DNA of 8,187 nucleotides from Holophagae bacterium (GCA_030609785.1 JAUWTC010000089.1:1-8187), one strand, 5' to 3'. Shown: positions 1 to 7,443, counted from the first letter of the stretch. A program made the numbers and translations. Notes: generated by a model from the sequence alone, not told the origin.

Positions 1-1479
1 ATCGTCGTGGGGCGTGTGATAGCGGGTCATCATCCATTTCAGGGCCATTGCCGCCGCTTCGTCGTGATCAACGTGGTCCCAGTCGAATCCTTCACTGATC
101 ATCACGGCCGGCACGCCCGCTTCGGCAAAGGCCAACTGGTCCGAACGGGTGAATCCCTCCTGAAGCCAGAGGTCGGGGGGGGCTTCGCCCAGGCGCAGCC
201 TCAAGGGTGCGATGGCCCGCTCGAGGTGGTCTTCGAGATTGGAGAAATTGGCGCCGATGGCAATCACGTCGTCGAAGGTGTCCAGAAACGCCAGCCCGTC
301 GACATTGACCGCCGCGGCCATCTGCGACGTCGGCATTGGCGGATTTTTTAGAAAATGTCGGGCGCCGAGCAGGCCCTCCTCTTCGGCGGTCGTCAATACG
401 AAGAGAATGGATCGCCGCGGGGCGCGGGGCAACTCGGCCACGACCCGGGCAATCTCCAAAACGCCGGCGACTCCAAGGGCATTGTCGACCGCGCCGTTGT
501 AGATACGGTCCTCCATCTCGAGCGGTGAAATGCCGAAATGGTCGTAGTGGGCGCTGACGACGATCACCTCCCGGGCCAGTTGAGCGTCACTGCCCTTGAT
601 CAGGCCAAGGAGATTCGGCGAGGCAAAATCACGATGGCTGAATCGCCCCTTGAAATGCAGCGTCAGTGGCAGGTGAAAGGGTCGGAGGGTGCCGTCCGAT
701 GCCATCGCCTGAACTGCTGTCCAATCAAAGAGGGCGTCGTCGAAGAGGTGTTCGGTGTGGTCCGGGTGCAGGATGAAGCTTGGAATCTGAGAGACGCCTT
801 GGGGCAGTTCCAATCCGGGGAATGCAAAGATCCTTCGGAGGCCCTCCCAGGCGGTTTGGGCGGCGCCGTGGACTGTCGGCAGCAGAATCGTGCCGACGGT
901 GCCGCGGGCCATCGCAGTGCGCCTCTTGCTTTCGGGAGAGCTGAAGACGGCACACTGGCGGTCGGCCAGACAGGGTGGGCGTCCTGCCATGTAGACGACG
1001 ACGGCGCCGCGGACGTCGGTCTCACCGTAGTCGTTGTGGTCAAATTCCGGGGCGACGATGCCGTGGCCGACAAAGATCACGGGCACCGGTAGCGGAATGA
1101 TGCTCGAGGGTGACCACGCGTGCAAGAGGTAGTCCTTGCCGAGGTCGAGCGGATAGCTTTCACCAAACAGCCGCAGTTCGAGCACCGTGGTCTGCAACGG
1201 CAGACTCTGGTGAAGGCGAACCGGCTGCCGATACGAGTCCCCCGGGAGGATCGGCGCCAGGCCGGCGGCACGAAGGAAGGCCTCGATGTAGTTTGCGGCC
1301 TTTTCCCCACCCGGGGTGCCTGGCGCCCGGCCCTCGAAATCGTCTCCGGCCAGCACCTCGACGTGACTCTGGAGAGTTTCGGCCGAGATCCGCCCACTGA
1401 CCTCGACGACATCAAACGTCGTGGCCGGTCCGAGGGCAGCGGCGAGCACGAGAATTACGGAAGGCGAGATTGGTGTCAC
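1..1479 (-). CDS. M28-family zinc aminopeptidase with PA-type insert, 3' end cut off by window
   Basis: Predicted secreted or periplasmic zinc-dependent exopeptidase that removes N-terminal residues from peptides. The frame is open for 493 codons from a GTG at 1479 to the window edge, so the C-terminus is missing. A family-typical N-terminal segment (residues about 29-74, including LAGDDFEGRAPGTPGG) leads into a PA-like insert (about 105-285, including IFVGHGIVAPEFD). The M28 catalytic core follows. Visible metal and catalytic residues are H311 and D313 in SAHYDHFG, D332 in NGAVDNALG, E366/E367 in TTAEEEGLLGA, D394 in NVDG and H488 in RYHTPHDD, so the site looks intact. The start is forced: an in-frame TGA lies at 1485-1483 with only one codon between it and the GTG. 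No Shine-Dalgarno is visible. The N-terminus is hydrophobic (VILVLAAALGPA) but has no Lys or Arg before it, so it is a poor signal peptide. Family assignment is secure; substrate and location are inferred. Confidence 0.93.
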   Translation of the reverse strand, partial: MTPISPSVILVLAAALGPATTFDVVEVSGRISAETLQSHVEVLAGDDFEGRAPGTPGGEKAANYIEAFLRAAGLAPILPGDSYRQPVRLHQSLPLQTTVLELRLFGESYPLDLGKDYLLHAWSPSSIIPLPVPVIFVGHGIVAPEFDHNDYGETDVRGAVVVYMAGRPPCLADRQCAVFSSPESKRRTAMARGTVGTILLPTVHGAAQTAWEGLRRIFAFPGLELPQGVSQIPSFILHPDHTEHLFDDALFDWTAVQAMASDGTLRPFHLPLTLHFKGRFSHRDFASPNLLGLIKGSDAQLAREVIVVSAHYDHFGISPLEMEDRIYNGAVDNALGVAGVLEIARVVAELPRAPRRSILFVLTTAEEEGLLGARHFLKNPPMPTSQMAAAVNVDGLAFLDTFDDVIAIGANFSNLEDHLERAIAPLRLRLGEAPPDLWLQEGFTRSDQLAFAEAGVPAVMISEGFDWDHVDHDEAAAMALKWMMTRYHTPHDD

Positions 1480-1485
1480 GGTTCA

Positions 1486-1494
1486 ATCGTAACA
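1486..1494 (-). promoter_or_regulatory. Possible extended -10 element for the M28 peptidase
   Basis: On the minus strand the sequence TGTTACGAT reads as a TGn extended -10 followed by TACGAT, which matches 4 of 6 bases of TATAAT. It ends only six bases before the GTG start, so transcription would begin at or very near the start codon and give a leaderless message. No good -35 hexamer is found at 16-18 bases upstream, which is tolerated for extended -10 promoters. It lies downstream of the preceding operon's terminator, where a separate promoter would be expected. This is pattern matching only. Confidence 0.3.
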
Positions 1495-1530
1495 GCTGTC
1501 GAGCGAAAGGACCTGGACGGCGAACAGAAG

Positions 1531-1560
1531 AAAAAGCGGCCCCGGCGGGATGCCGGGGCC
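1531..1560 (-). terminator. Rho-independent terminator of the receptor operon
   Basis: Read on the minus strand, a perfect 9-bp GC stem (GGCCCCGGC, 1560-1552, pairing with GCCGGGGCC, 1546-1538) encloses a five-base loop and is followed by GC and then five T residues (1535-1531) and CTTCT. It starts 37 bases after the TAA stop of the CHRD-like gene. The plus-strand side of the stem has no T-run, so it should work in one direction only. It separates the three-gene receptor operon from the M28 peptidase. Confidence 0.88.
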
Positions 1561-1597
1561 AATGACGAATGGAGAGGTATCTATTTGAGGAATAGGA

Positions 1598-2662
1598 TTA
1601 TTCGGCGGCGATGTAGATCGCGTCGCCGTTGATATTGTCGACGACCGAGGCGTAGACGTACAGGCCGTCAGCTCCGGCTACCGTGTACATGACGAAGAAG
1701 TCGCCGTGGGGGTTGAGGGAGGGGAAGAGCTTGGCTGCGGAGACGGCGTACTGTTCCTGGGCCATGGCAGCGACGGCGAAGGAGACTTCGTCCAGCATGG
1801 AGCCATCGGTGTCATACGCGGTGAAAGTCACCGTCACCGTGGCATCACCGGCATTGAACCAGCCGATGTTGGCGCGGTAGCCGGCGCCGCTGGCGGCATC
1901 CTCGTTGGAGAGGAAGGGCATCGTGCCTGAAGTCGGGGCCGCATCGATGTCCGTGCCTTTGAGGTACTGGCCGAAGGTTCCCAGGCCGACATCGCTCTGA
2001 TCGTTGTAGATCCGCATGGACCCGATGACCGAGCCTTCGGAGGTGGCCACGACGGCGCCCTTGGTGCCGGGCTTGTCGAAGGTTGCGGCGACGATGTCGT
2101 TGAGCACGGCCTGCTCACCGGCGGCCAGTGTCACCTCGGCGGTGGCGGTGGGGACGGCCATGCCGTCGGCGGAGGACTTGTAATAGTCCAGAGTCACCGT
2201 CGTCGCCGAGCCGAGGTTGACCAGGCGGGCGTCGGTGACGAAGTTGGTCCCGGCCTGGCCGGAGACGTTGGCGGCTACGGGGAAGGCCAGGGTGGTGCCG
2301 GCGGCATCGGCGCCACCGATCAGGGTACCTGCCAGAGCGTCGGTACCGTTGGTGACCGTGACGGTCCATGCGGCGGGATCGGCGACGATCGAGGCGGCGA
2401 GCCCTGAGTCGGCCGAACCGAAGGCGCTGCCTCCGACGAAGACCGCGTTGAGGTCGATGCTGTCGGTTCCGTCGGCAACCGTGGCGCTCGAGGGCGCCGG
2501 GTCGAGGCCGGAGGTGACGATCGAGTAATCGATGGTGTCACCGTTGATGACGAGGTTGGCGAAGCCGGTGCCGGCGTCACCCGTCAAGGAAGCGGTGAAA
2601 ATTTGGGCGCCGGCCGAAAGAGGCAGGCAGCAGAGCGTCAGCAAGATCAGTGCTTTTTTCAT
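1598..2662 (-). CDS. Secreted CHRD-like / tandem beta-sandwich protein
   Basis: A 354-residue secreted protein of unknown function. It has a classical signal peptide (MKKALILLTLCCLPLSAGAQ, cleavage probably after SAGA near residue 19). Residues about 21-118 resemble a degenerate CHRD domain: TASLTGDAGTGFANLVING is followed by a DTIDYSIVTSGLD strand pattern, but the usual AHIH-type histidine motif is absent. Two related beta-rich units follow. One begins near residue 139 (NFVTDARLVNLGSATTVTLD) and the other near residue 262 (YRANIGWFNAGDATVTVTF). Both have the 'R-x-N(L/I)..N.G.ATVTVT' pattern I know from secreted proteins of Acidobacteriota, and each continues into an alanine-rich strand ahead of a conserved-looking F (VAATF; SAAKLF). 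It is rich in Ala, Gly, Thr, Val and Asp and has few Cys or Lys. It is the last gene of the probable receptor operon, 26 bases after the beta-helix gene. A binding or structural surface role is inferred only; the CHRD call is tentative. Confidence 0.85.
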   Translation of the reverse strand: MKKALILLTLCCLPLSAGAQIFTASLTGDAGTGFANLVINGDTIDYSIVTSGLDPAPSSATVADGTDSIDLNAVFVGGSAFGSADSGLAASIVADPAAWTVTVTNGTDALAGTLIGGADAAGTTLAFPVAANVSGQAGTNFVTDARLVNLGSATTVTLDYYKSSADGMAVPTATAEVTLAAGEQAVLNDIVAATFDKPGTKGAVVATSEGSVIGSMRIYNDQSDVGLGTFGQYLKGTDIDAAPTSGTMPFLSNEDAASGAGYRANIGWFNAGDATVTVTFTAYDTDGSMLDEVSFAVAAMAQEQYAVSAAKLFPSLNPHGDFFVMYTVAGADGLYVYASVVDNINGDAIYIAAE

Positions 2663-2668
2663 GGAATT

Positions 2669-2674
2669 CTCCTT
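2669..2674 (-). promoter_or_regulatory. Shine-Dalgarno of the CHRD-like gene
   Basis: AAGGAG lies six bases before the ATG at 2662 and fixes that start. It sits inside the 26-base gap after the beta-helix stop codon (TGA, 2691-2689), so the last gene of the operon has its own strong ribosome site and does not depend on overlap coupling. Confidence 0.85.
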
Positions 2675-2688
2675 CTATTCCCTTACCG

Positions 2689-4494
2689 TCAGTTCTTCGA
2701 CCAGTTGATCCAGGCGTCCTGGGTCCAGTTGTGGCCAGGGCCGACGGCGCCGAGATAGTCGACCGGCTCGAAGAAGCCGTCGTCGGGCGGGGACTGCACG
2801 AAGTTGATATCGAGGGCGGGGGATCCGGGCATCGGGCTGAGGTCGGGGGCAATGCCGTAGAAGGGGTCGGCCAGCATCGGGTCGATGGTGCGGTTGTTGC
2901 CCATCGTCTCGGTGAACCAGACGTCGGAGCCCTGCCAGTCGCCTTCGGCGTCAGCGTCGAGGTTGTCCTTGCCGGTCCAGGCGCCGTTGCCGGCGATGAT
3001 GCTGTTTTCGAGGACCAGGCCGCCGCTGTTGGCCTGTGCGTAGGTCGCTTCGTCATCGACGGTCAGACCAGTCTCGCGGAAGCCGTAAACGATCCAGTTG
3101 TGAAAATCGCCGCCGGTACCGCGGCGCAGCTTGAGACCGTCGTCACCCTTATCGCCGGTGCCGCCGGAGCCGATGAACGTGCAGTTGTAGATACGGGAGT
3201 TGGCGCGGGGCTCGGCGTCGTTGTCCTGTTCCCAGTTGTCCGCCTCGACGCCGTGGTCGGCGTCGGCGCCGTACTGGACGACGGCGACGAATTGGCCCTT
3301 GCCTTGCCAGCCCTCGGTCCAGTCGACCGAATCGTCGGCGATGCCGGTCATCAGCATGTGTTTGAATTCGACTGTCCCGCCGAACATCTCGATGCCGTCA
3401 TCTTCGTTGAAGTGGACCTGGACATGGTCGACGACGGTGCCGCGGCCGACGCCCTGGAAGGCGATGCCGTTGAGCTCGTTGTCGGGGGAGAACTCGATAC
3501 CGGCAAATTCAATGCGCACGTAGCGGAGAACACCGGAATTGTCTTCGGGATCGGGGTTGTCGCCGCCGCCGTAGGACCCGGTGTCGCCCTCACCTTCGGA
3601 GGTGCCGCCCGGGACGTTGATCGGTGCGTAGCCGTTGATGATCAGGCCGCCCCAGTCGGAGGCGGCACGCTGGCCCAACTCGTTGGACGAGGTCATGACG
3701 ATGGGGTTCATCGCCGTGCCGTCGGCCATCAACTTGGCGCCCTGGGCTACGACCAAGGTTCCACGGTTCCCGGTGTCGCCGAAGATGACGGTTCCCGGCT
3801 CGATGGTCAGGGTGGCGCCGTCTTCGATGAAGATCGGCCGGGCCAGGACGTAGAGGGAGTTTGCCATCCAGGTGGTGTCGGTCGAGACGTTGTCCATCAC
3901 GCTGACGGTCTGCTCGACGACGTTGAACATCGCGGCGGAGCGCCGCATCACCATGGTGCCGGTCACATCACGGACCTCGGTGACCCACATGAACAGGCCG
4001 GTCTCCAGCGAAGGAGCGGGACCGAAGGCTGCTGCGGAGGGTCCGAGCAGTTCGAGGCGCTGGACCGTGGGGGTCCAGATTGGCAAGGCCTGACCGTAGC
4101 CGAAGAGATCGGTGATCTCGCCCTCGGCCAGGAGGCCGTCGACGCCGTTGAAATAGAGGCGCTCACCGGTTGCGCGGTTCTGCCGGTACATGAAAAGGGT
4201 CATCGGCGCCGCTTCCCCAACGGGGTTGACGCTGAGAAAGACCCGCTGGTCGGGGTTGATGCCCAGGTCGTGGGCGGGATAGTTAGCTTCCAGCAACAAT
4301 GCGGGCGCCGGAGCGGCCTCATGGTGGCTGGCTGCTTTGCCCAGGTCGGCCGGGGCGACGGCATGCGCCCAGGGCGCGATGTCGAGGGCCTGGCCGCGGG
4401 CTGCGACCTCAGTCTGGGCCGTCAGGCCTGCGGCCATCACGGAGCCCCCGGTCAGGGTCAGGATGGTCAGGATCACGAAAAATTTGCGGTTCAT
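2689..4494 (-). CDS. Secreted right-handed beta-helix repeat protein, receptor partner
   Basis: A 601-residue secreted protein with signal peptide (MNRKFFVILTILTLTGGSVMAA, cleavage near residue 22). Residues about 65-195 form a separate N-terminal beta-rich domain (e.g. DQRVFLSVNPVGEAAPMTLF) that I do not recognise. From about 205 the sequence follows a parallel beta-helix pattern with hydrophobic strands and Gly/Asn/Asp turns: SLYVLARPIFIEDGATLTIE, then GTLVVAQGAKLMADGT, NPIVMTSS, DWGGLIINGYAPIN, LRYVRIEFAG, VVDHVQVHFNEDDGIEMFGG, DDGLKLRRGTGG and LVLENSIIAG. The C-terminus (VDYLGAVGPGHNWTQDAWIN) matches the 'D/Y-GA....W...W' ending common in this family. An acidic Gly loop occurs at 299-320 (SEGEGDTGSYGGGDNPDPED). 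I see no lyase catalytic signature and no type IX or autotransporter sorting domain. Homologues are often annotated only as hypothetical. It follows the TonB receptor by 85 bases, which suggests it is a surface partner. An upstream in-frame ATG at 4575 is rejected because of the strong ribosome site and signal peptide here. Confidence 0.9.
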   Translation of the reverse strand: MNRKFFVILTILTLTGGSVMAAGLTAQTEVAARGQALDIAPWAHAVAPADLGKAASHHEAAPAPALLLEANYPAHDLGINPDQRVFLSVNPVGEAAPMTLFMYRQNRATGERLYFNGVDGLLAEGEITDLFGYGQALPIWTPTVQRLELLGPSAAAFGPAPSLETGLFMWVTEVRDVTGTMVMRRSAAMFNVVEQTVSVMDNVSTDTTWMANSLYVLARPIFIEDGATLTIEPGTVIFGDTGNRGTLVVAQGAKLMADGTAMNPIVMTSSNELGQRAASDWGGLIINGYAPINVPGGTSEGEGDTGSYGGGDNPDPEDNSGVLRYVRIEFAGIEFSPDNELNGIAFQGVGRGTVVDHVQVHFNEDDGIEMFGGTVEFKHMLMTGIADDSVDWTEGWQGKGQFVAVVQYGADADHGVEADNWEQDNDAEPRANSRIYNCTFIGSGGTGDKGDDGLKLRRGTGGDFHNWIVYGFRETGLTVDDEATYAQANSGGLVLENSIIAGNGAWTGKDNLDADAEGDWQGSDVWFTETMGNNRTIDPMLADPFYGIAPDLSPMPGSPALDINFVQSPPDDGFFEPVDYLGAVGPGHNWTQDAWINWSKN

Positions 4495-4500
4495 GTCATT

Positions 4501-4507
4501 CCTCCTT
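4501..4507 (-). promoter_or_regulatory. Shine-Dalgarno that decides the beta-helix protein start
   Basis: AAGGAGG stands six bases before the ATG at 4494. The alternative in-frame ATG at 4575 lies five bases past the receptor stop codon (TAA, 4582-4580) and has no ribosome site. It would also place a non-hydrophobic 27-residue extension in front of the signal peptide. The 4494 start is therefore preferred. Confidence 0.88.
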
Positions 4508-4528
4508 GGTTGAGTCCCATTCTTGGAA

Positions 4529-4552
4529 GTGGGCAGCACCATCACAGCCCAC
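4529..4552 (-). other. Hairpin in the receptor/beta-helix intergenic gap
   Basis: Six perfectly paired bases (GTGGGC with GCCCAC) enclose a 12-base loop, in the 85-base gap between the receptor stop and the beta-helix start. There is no T-run after it, so it is not a terminator. It could stabilise or mark processing of the operon message, but a stem this short can arise by chance in GC-rich DNA. Confidence 0.3.
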
Positions 4553-4579
4553 AACGGTGAACTTTGGTTGAGCATGGTG

Positions 4580-7402
4580 TTAAAAGGCCGAGTAGCTGAT
4601 GGAAAATCCTACGCCGCGGCCTTCCGAGTAGAGCCGAGTCCGGCCGCCGCTCAGTTCACGGTCTTCGTCGGTGATGTTGGTGAGGGACAGCTTGACACCC
4701 AGACCCTCGGCCAGGGAGCTGAGGTCCTGCTGCCAGATGAAGTCCAGCGTGGTGAAGGGTTCGGCCAAGACGTCGGGGATGCCGAAGGCGCCGGCTTCGA
4801 TGATTTTTTCGCCGGAGTAGTTGAAGAGCAGACGCGCAGCCGATCCCCAGTCGGGCTGGACCCAGTCAAGCATCATGTTGGCCGTGTGGTCGGGCTGGCC
4901 GACCAGGGCCCTCGTGGTATTGGTGACGATGTCGTCGTCGGCGCCGACGTCAATCTGTGAATCAACCCAGGTGTAGTTGAGTTGAAAAGTCAGTGGGTCG
5001 AGTTTATCCGAGAGGAAACTCAAGTTTCGCCGGAATTCAAGCTCTGCGCCGAGGTTGCGGGCGCTTTCGACATTGCGCCAAGTCGACTGCAGCTCGACTG
5101 CGAGAAACAGGGTGCGTTCGATCGGATTGTCGAAGTCCTTGTAGAAAAGGCTGGCGGCCACGACGCCGTAGTCTGTAGGGAACCACTCCCACCGAAGGTC
5201 GAAGTTGCGGATGGATGCGCTTTCGAGAAAAGGATTTCCCCGGGCCGAGCGGCCGCCGACGACGTCGGTGAACTCGAACGGCGCCAATTCCCGGAACTCG
5301 GGTCTGTTGACCGTCTGGCTGAAGGCTGCGCGCAGATTGGTCGCGTCGCCGAGGCGGTAGGTGGCCGAGAACGCCGGCATGAAATCCTGGTCGTCGACGG
5401 TCGATTGAAGCGTTTCGCCATCAGGATCGAAGGGGTCAAAGGTCAAGACCTCGATGTCGGAGTCCTCGTACCGGACGCCGCCAACAAAGCGCCACTTGCC
5501 GGTGGTCACATCACCCATGATGTAGGTGCCGCCGACAGAATGGCTGGCGGTGTAGGTGTCGGTATTCCTGGTGTCCTCGCGGATCTCAAAGGTGTCGGAG
5601 TTGATGTTCTCTTCGACGAAGATATCATCCGGCAACTGTGTCATGTCGATGCCCGAGGTGCTTCGGAACTGGTAGCGGAAACGGCGGGATCCGAAATCGC
5701 GGTCGCGGTTGTTGTAGGCCAGACCGACCTTGATGTTTCCGTAGGCGGAGTCACCGGTCAGAAACTGGGTCCAATCGACGCCGCCCTCAGTCATGTCGTC
5801 GTTGAGGTCGTTGTAGAGGAGGAAGGCGCTCTGACTCTCCTGTTGAAGCACAAAATCTGAGTTTTCAAAGGTGTAGAAATTCGAGCGAAGGTTCTCGGAA
5901 TTCGATGCGTCGGACAGGGTGCCTTTCCACTCCAGGAGCGCGCCCTCACCGACGGACTCGAGGAAGTGCTCGCCGGAAAGCTGGTAGCTGGCCATCTCTT
6001 CGTTCTGATAGCGGACCCGGTACTCACGGATGTCGGTCGACTGATCGTCGTTGTAGCCTTCCTGGAACCGGCTCTCCGACTTCGAATCGTCACTGACAAG
6101 GGTGCGCAACTGAATCTTGTCGTTATTGCTGATCCGGTAGGAGAAATTGGCGACCATGCCGCGCCGAACACTCTCGGTGTCGTAGGTGAAGTCATAGTCG
6201 TTTTGCAGACGTGGCTCACCGCCCAGCCCGAGTGTGTAGAACTTCTGGTTTTCGTCGCGGTGGTCGAAGCCTCGGGCGTGGGTACCCGACAGTACCACTC
6301 CGAATTTACCGAAGGTCCCGCCGTAGTTCAGGGCGAAGTTATTGCCGAGGCCGGCATTGGGAAAGTCGGTGCCGGTATAGGCAAGGTCAGTCTGCCCGGG
6401 AGTCCAGTCACCGATGAACTCTCGGCCGTAGCTCTGGAGTTCATCCGGAGAGAAACCGGAACCCGGAAGGAAAGGACTCGAGCGAACCAGGCGCTCATTC
6501 GGGATCGTTGAAGGCATGGCCTGGCCGCCGTTGCCGGAGAAGCTCAGGCCGCCCACGTAGCGGCCGAAGGCATCACCCGTGGTGTTGGAGTTGGATCCTG
6601 CACCCAGCGACAGGTCAAACGACGAACCCTCGGGAAAATCCAGCGTATTGAGTTCGATTAGCCCGGCGACGAAATCACCGTGCATGTCCGGGCTGTAAGT
6701 CTTTGAGACCTCGATCTTGTCCAGTAGTTTCGACGGGAAGAGGTCCAGCGGCACGACCTTCTTGTCGAACTCGGTCGTCGCCAACCTCGAACCGTTGAGG
6801 CTGGTATTTGAGTAGCGCTCACCGAGGCCGCGAACGTAGACGTACTTGTCATCCTGAAGCGAAATGCCGGTGACCTGCTGGAGTACGCCGGCTGCGTCCG
6901 AGCCCGTCGCCTTGGCGATTTCTTCCTTGCCGATCAGATCAGATATGCCCGCAGCGCCTTTGCGCTCCGCCAGAAGCGCGGCCTCGGTCGAGGTCGCAAC
7001 ATCGGCGACGATCGTGATTTCTCCTGAGAATGCCGCATCACCGCCGGCGTCTCCATCCGTTGGCATGTCGGTCGCTCCGGCTGCCGGGAGCAGCACGATC
7101 GCGAAATCGGTCACTTCGCCGTCGAGCACGGCAACTTCGAGCACCTTTTGGCTCTCGTACCCATCGTGTGAGATGACCGCGATGAAGGTCCCGGCCGGGG
7201 TTTCGGCTCTGAAGGCGCCTGCGAGGTCAGTGGCCAGGCTGATGTTGGTGCCCTCGAGGATGATCGAGGCGCCGCGGATCGGTTGTCCCGTGAAGCCGTC
7301 GATGACGACTCCGGAAACCACACCGTTGGCCCAGGCGGGCGATGGTGTCAATATCGTTGTCAACAGGAGCAGCCCCAGGGCTGCAACGGATGCTTTCTTC
7401 AT
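4580..7402 (-). CDS. TonB-dependent outer-membrane receptor with carboxypeptidase-regulatory-like N-terminal domain
   Basis: A 940-residue outer-membrane transporter, gated by the TonB-ExbBD complex, that would bring a bound ligand into the periplasm. The signal peptide is MKKASVAALGLLLLTTILTPSPAWA (cleavage near 25). Residues about 27-106 are a CarboxypepD_reg-like Ig fold (NGVVSGVVIDGFTGQPIRGA and GAFRAETPAG). A low-complexity linker (107-126, Gly/Asp/Ala) leads to a TonB-box-like stretch (EITIVADVA, about 128-136). The plug domain follows, with DAAGVLQQVTGIS, YVYVRGLGERYSNTSLNG, VVPLDLFPSKLLDKIEVSKT and YSPDMHGDF. The rest is a beta-barrel with many alternating aromatic strands, the conserved FSQTVNRPEFRELAPFEF segment and a C-terminal Phe (GFSISYSAF) for barrel assembly. 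Length fits the family. The start at 7402 is set by a ribosome site and the signal peptide; an ATG at 7468 would add 22 charged residues. It is the first gene of the probable operon with the beta-helix and CHRD-like genes. The ligand is unknown. Confidence 0.96.
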   Translation of the reverse strand: MKKASVAALGLLLLTTILTPSPAWANGVVSGVVIDGFTGQPIRGASIILEGTNISLATDLAGAFRAETPAGTFIAVISHDGYESQKVLEVAVLDGEVTDFAIVLLPAAGATDMPTDGDAGGDAAFSGEITIVADVATSTEAALLAERKGAAGISDLIGKEEIAKATGSDAAGVLQQVTGISLQDDKYVYVRGLGERYSNTSLNGSRLATTEFDKKVVPLDLFPSKLLDKIEVSKTYSPDMHGDFVAGLIELNTLDFPEGSSFDLSLGAGSNSNTTGDAFGRYVGGLSFSGNGGQAMPSTIPNERLVRSSPFLPGSGFSPDELQSYGREFIGDWTPGQTDLAYTGTDFPNAGLGNNFALNYGGTFGKFGVVLSGTHARGFDHRDENQKFYTLGLGGEPRLQNDYDFTYDTESVRRGMVANFSYRISNNDKIQLRTLVSDDSKSESRFQEGYNDDQSTDIREYRVRYQNEEMASYQLSGEHFLESVGEGALLEWKGTLSDASNSENLRSNFYTFENSDFVLQQESQSAFLLYNDLNDDMTEGGVDWTQFLTGDSAYGNIKVGLAYNNRDRDFGSRRFRYQFRSTSGIDMTQLPDDIFVEENINSDTFEIREDTRNTDTYTASHSVGGTYIMGDVTTGKWRFVGGVRYEDSDIEVLTFDPFDPDGETLQSTVDDQDFMPAFSATYRLGDATNLRAAFSQTVNRPEFRELAPFEFTDVVGGRSARGNPFLESASIRNFDLRWEWFPTDYGVVAASLFYKDFDNPIERTLFLAVELQSTWRNVESARNLGAELEFRRNLSFLSDKLDPLTFQLNYTWVDSQIDVGADDDIVTNTTRALVGQPDHTANMMLDWVQPDWGSAARLLFNYSGEKIIEAGAFGIPDVLAEPFTTLDFIWQQDLSSLAEGLGVKLSLTNITDEDRELSGGRTRLYSEGRGVGFSISYSAF

Positions 7403-7406
7403 TGGT

Positions 7407-7413
7407 CCCCTCC
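7407..7413 (-). promoter_or_regulatory. Ribosome site that decides the receptor start
   Basis: GGAGGGG followed by ACCA lies directly before the ATG at 7402. The in-frame ATG further upstream at 7468 has no purine-rich site in front of it and would put CARRMDRACPARP-type charged sequence ahead of the signal peptide, so 7402 is taken as the start. Confidence 0.82.
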
Positions 7414-7423
7414 ATTCGGTCGT

Positions 7424-7443
7424 GGGCCTGGCAGGACAGGCCC
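7424..7443 (-). other. Hairpin in the receptor mRNA leader near its ribosome site
   Basis: A perfect 7-bp GC-rich stem (GGGCCTG with CAGGCCC) has a six-base loop. It ends about ten bases before the ribosome site of the receptor on the minus strand. It has no T-run. It could affect translation start or mRNA stability; this is inferred from position only. Confidence 0.4.

Noticed and set aside
538..1632. Plus-strand open frames of 184 and 170 codons opposite the M28 gene and past its start
   Set aside because: The minus strand here encodes a complete set of M28 metal ligands in one frame. The plus-strand products show no family features and cross the terminator and intergenic region.
2650..4560. 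Plus-strand open frame of 636 codons opposite the beta-helix gene
   Set aside because: Its product is a Gly/Val/Asp-rich, low-information sequence with no recognisable domain or signal peptide. It mirrors the codon-position GC bias of the real gene, which has a signal peptide, fold pattern and ribosome site. It is a GC-driven antisense shadow.
4495..4575. Upstream ATG at 4575 as start of the beta-helix protein
   Set aside because: It has no ribosome site and adds 27 non-hydrophobic residues before a clear signal peptide that is preceded by AAGGAGG.
4982..5860. Plus-strand open frame of 292 codons opposite the receptor gene
   Set aside because: It lies wholly inside the well-supported receptor barrel coding sequence, has no ribosome site or domain, and has the same antisense composition as the other shadows.
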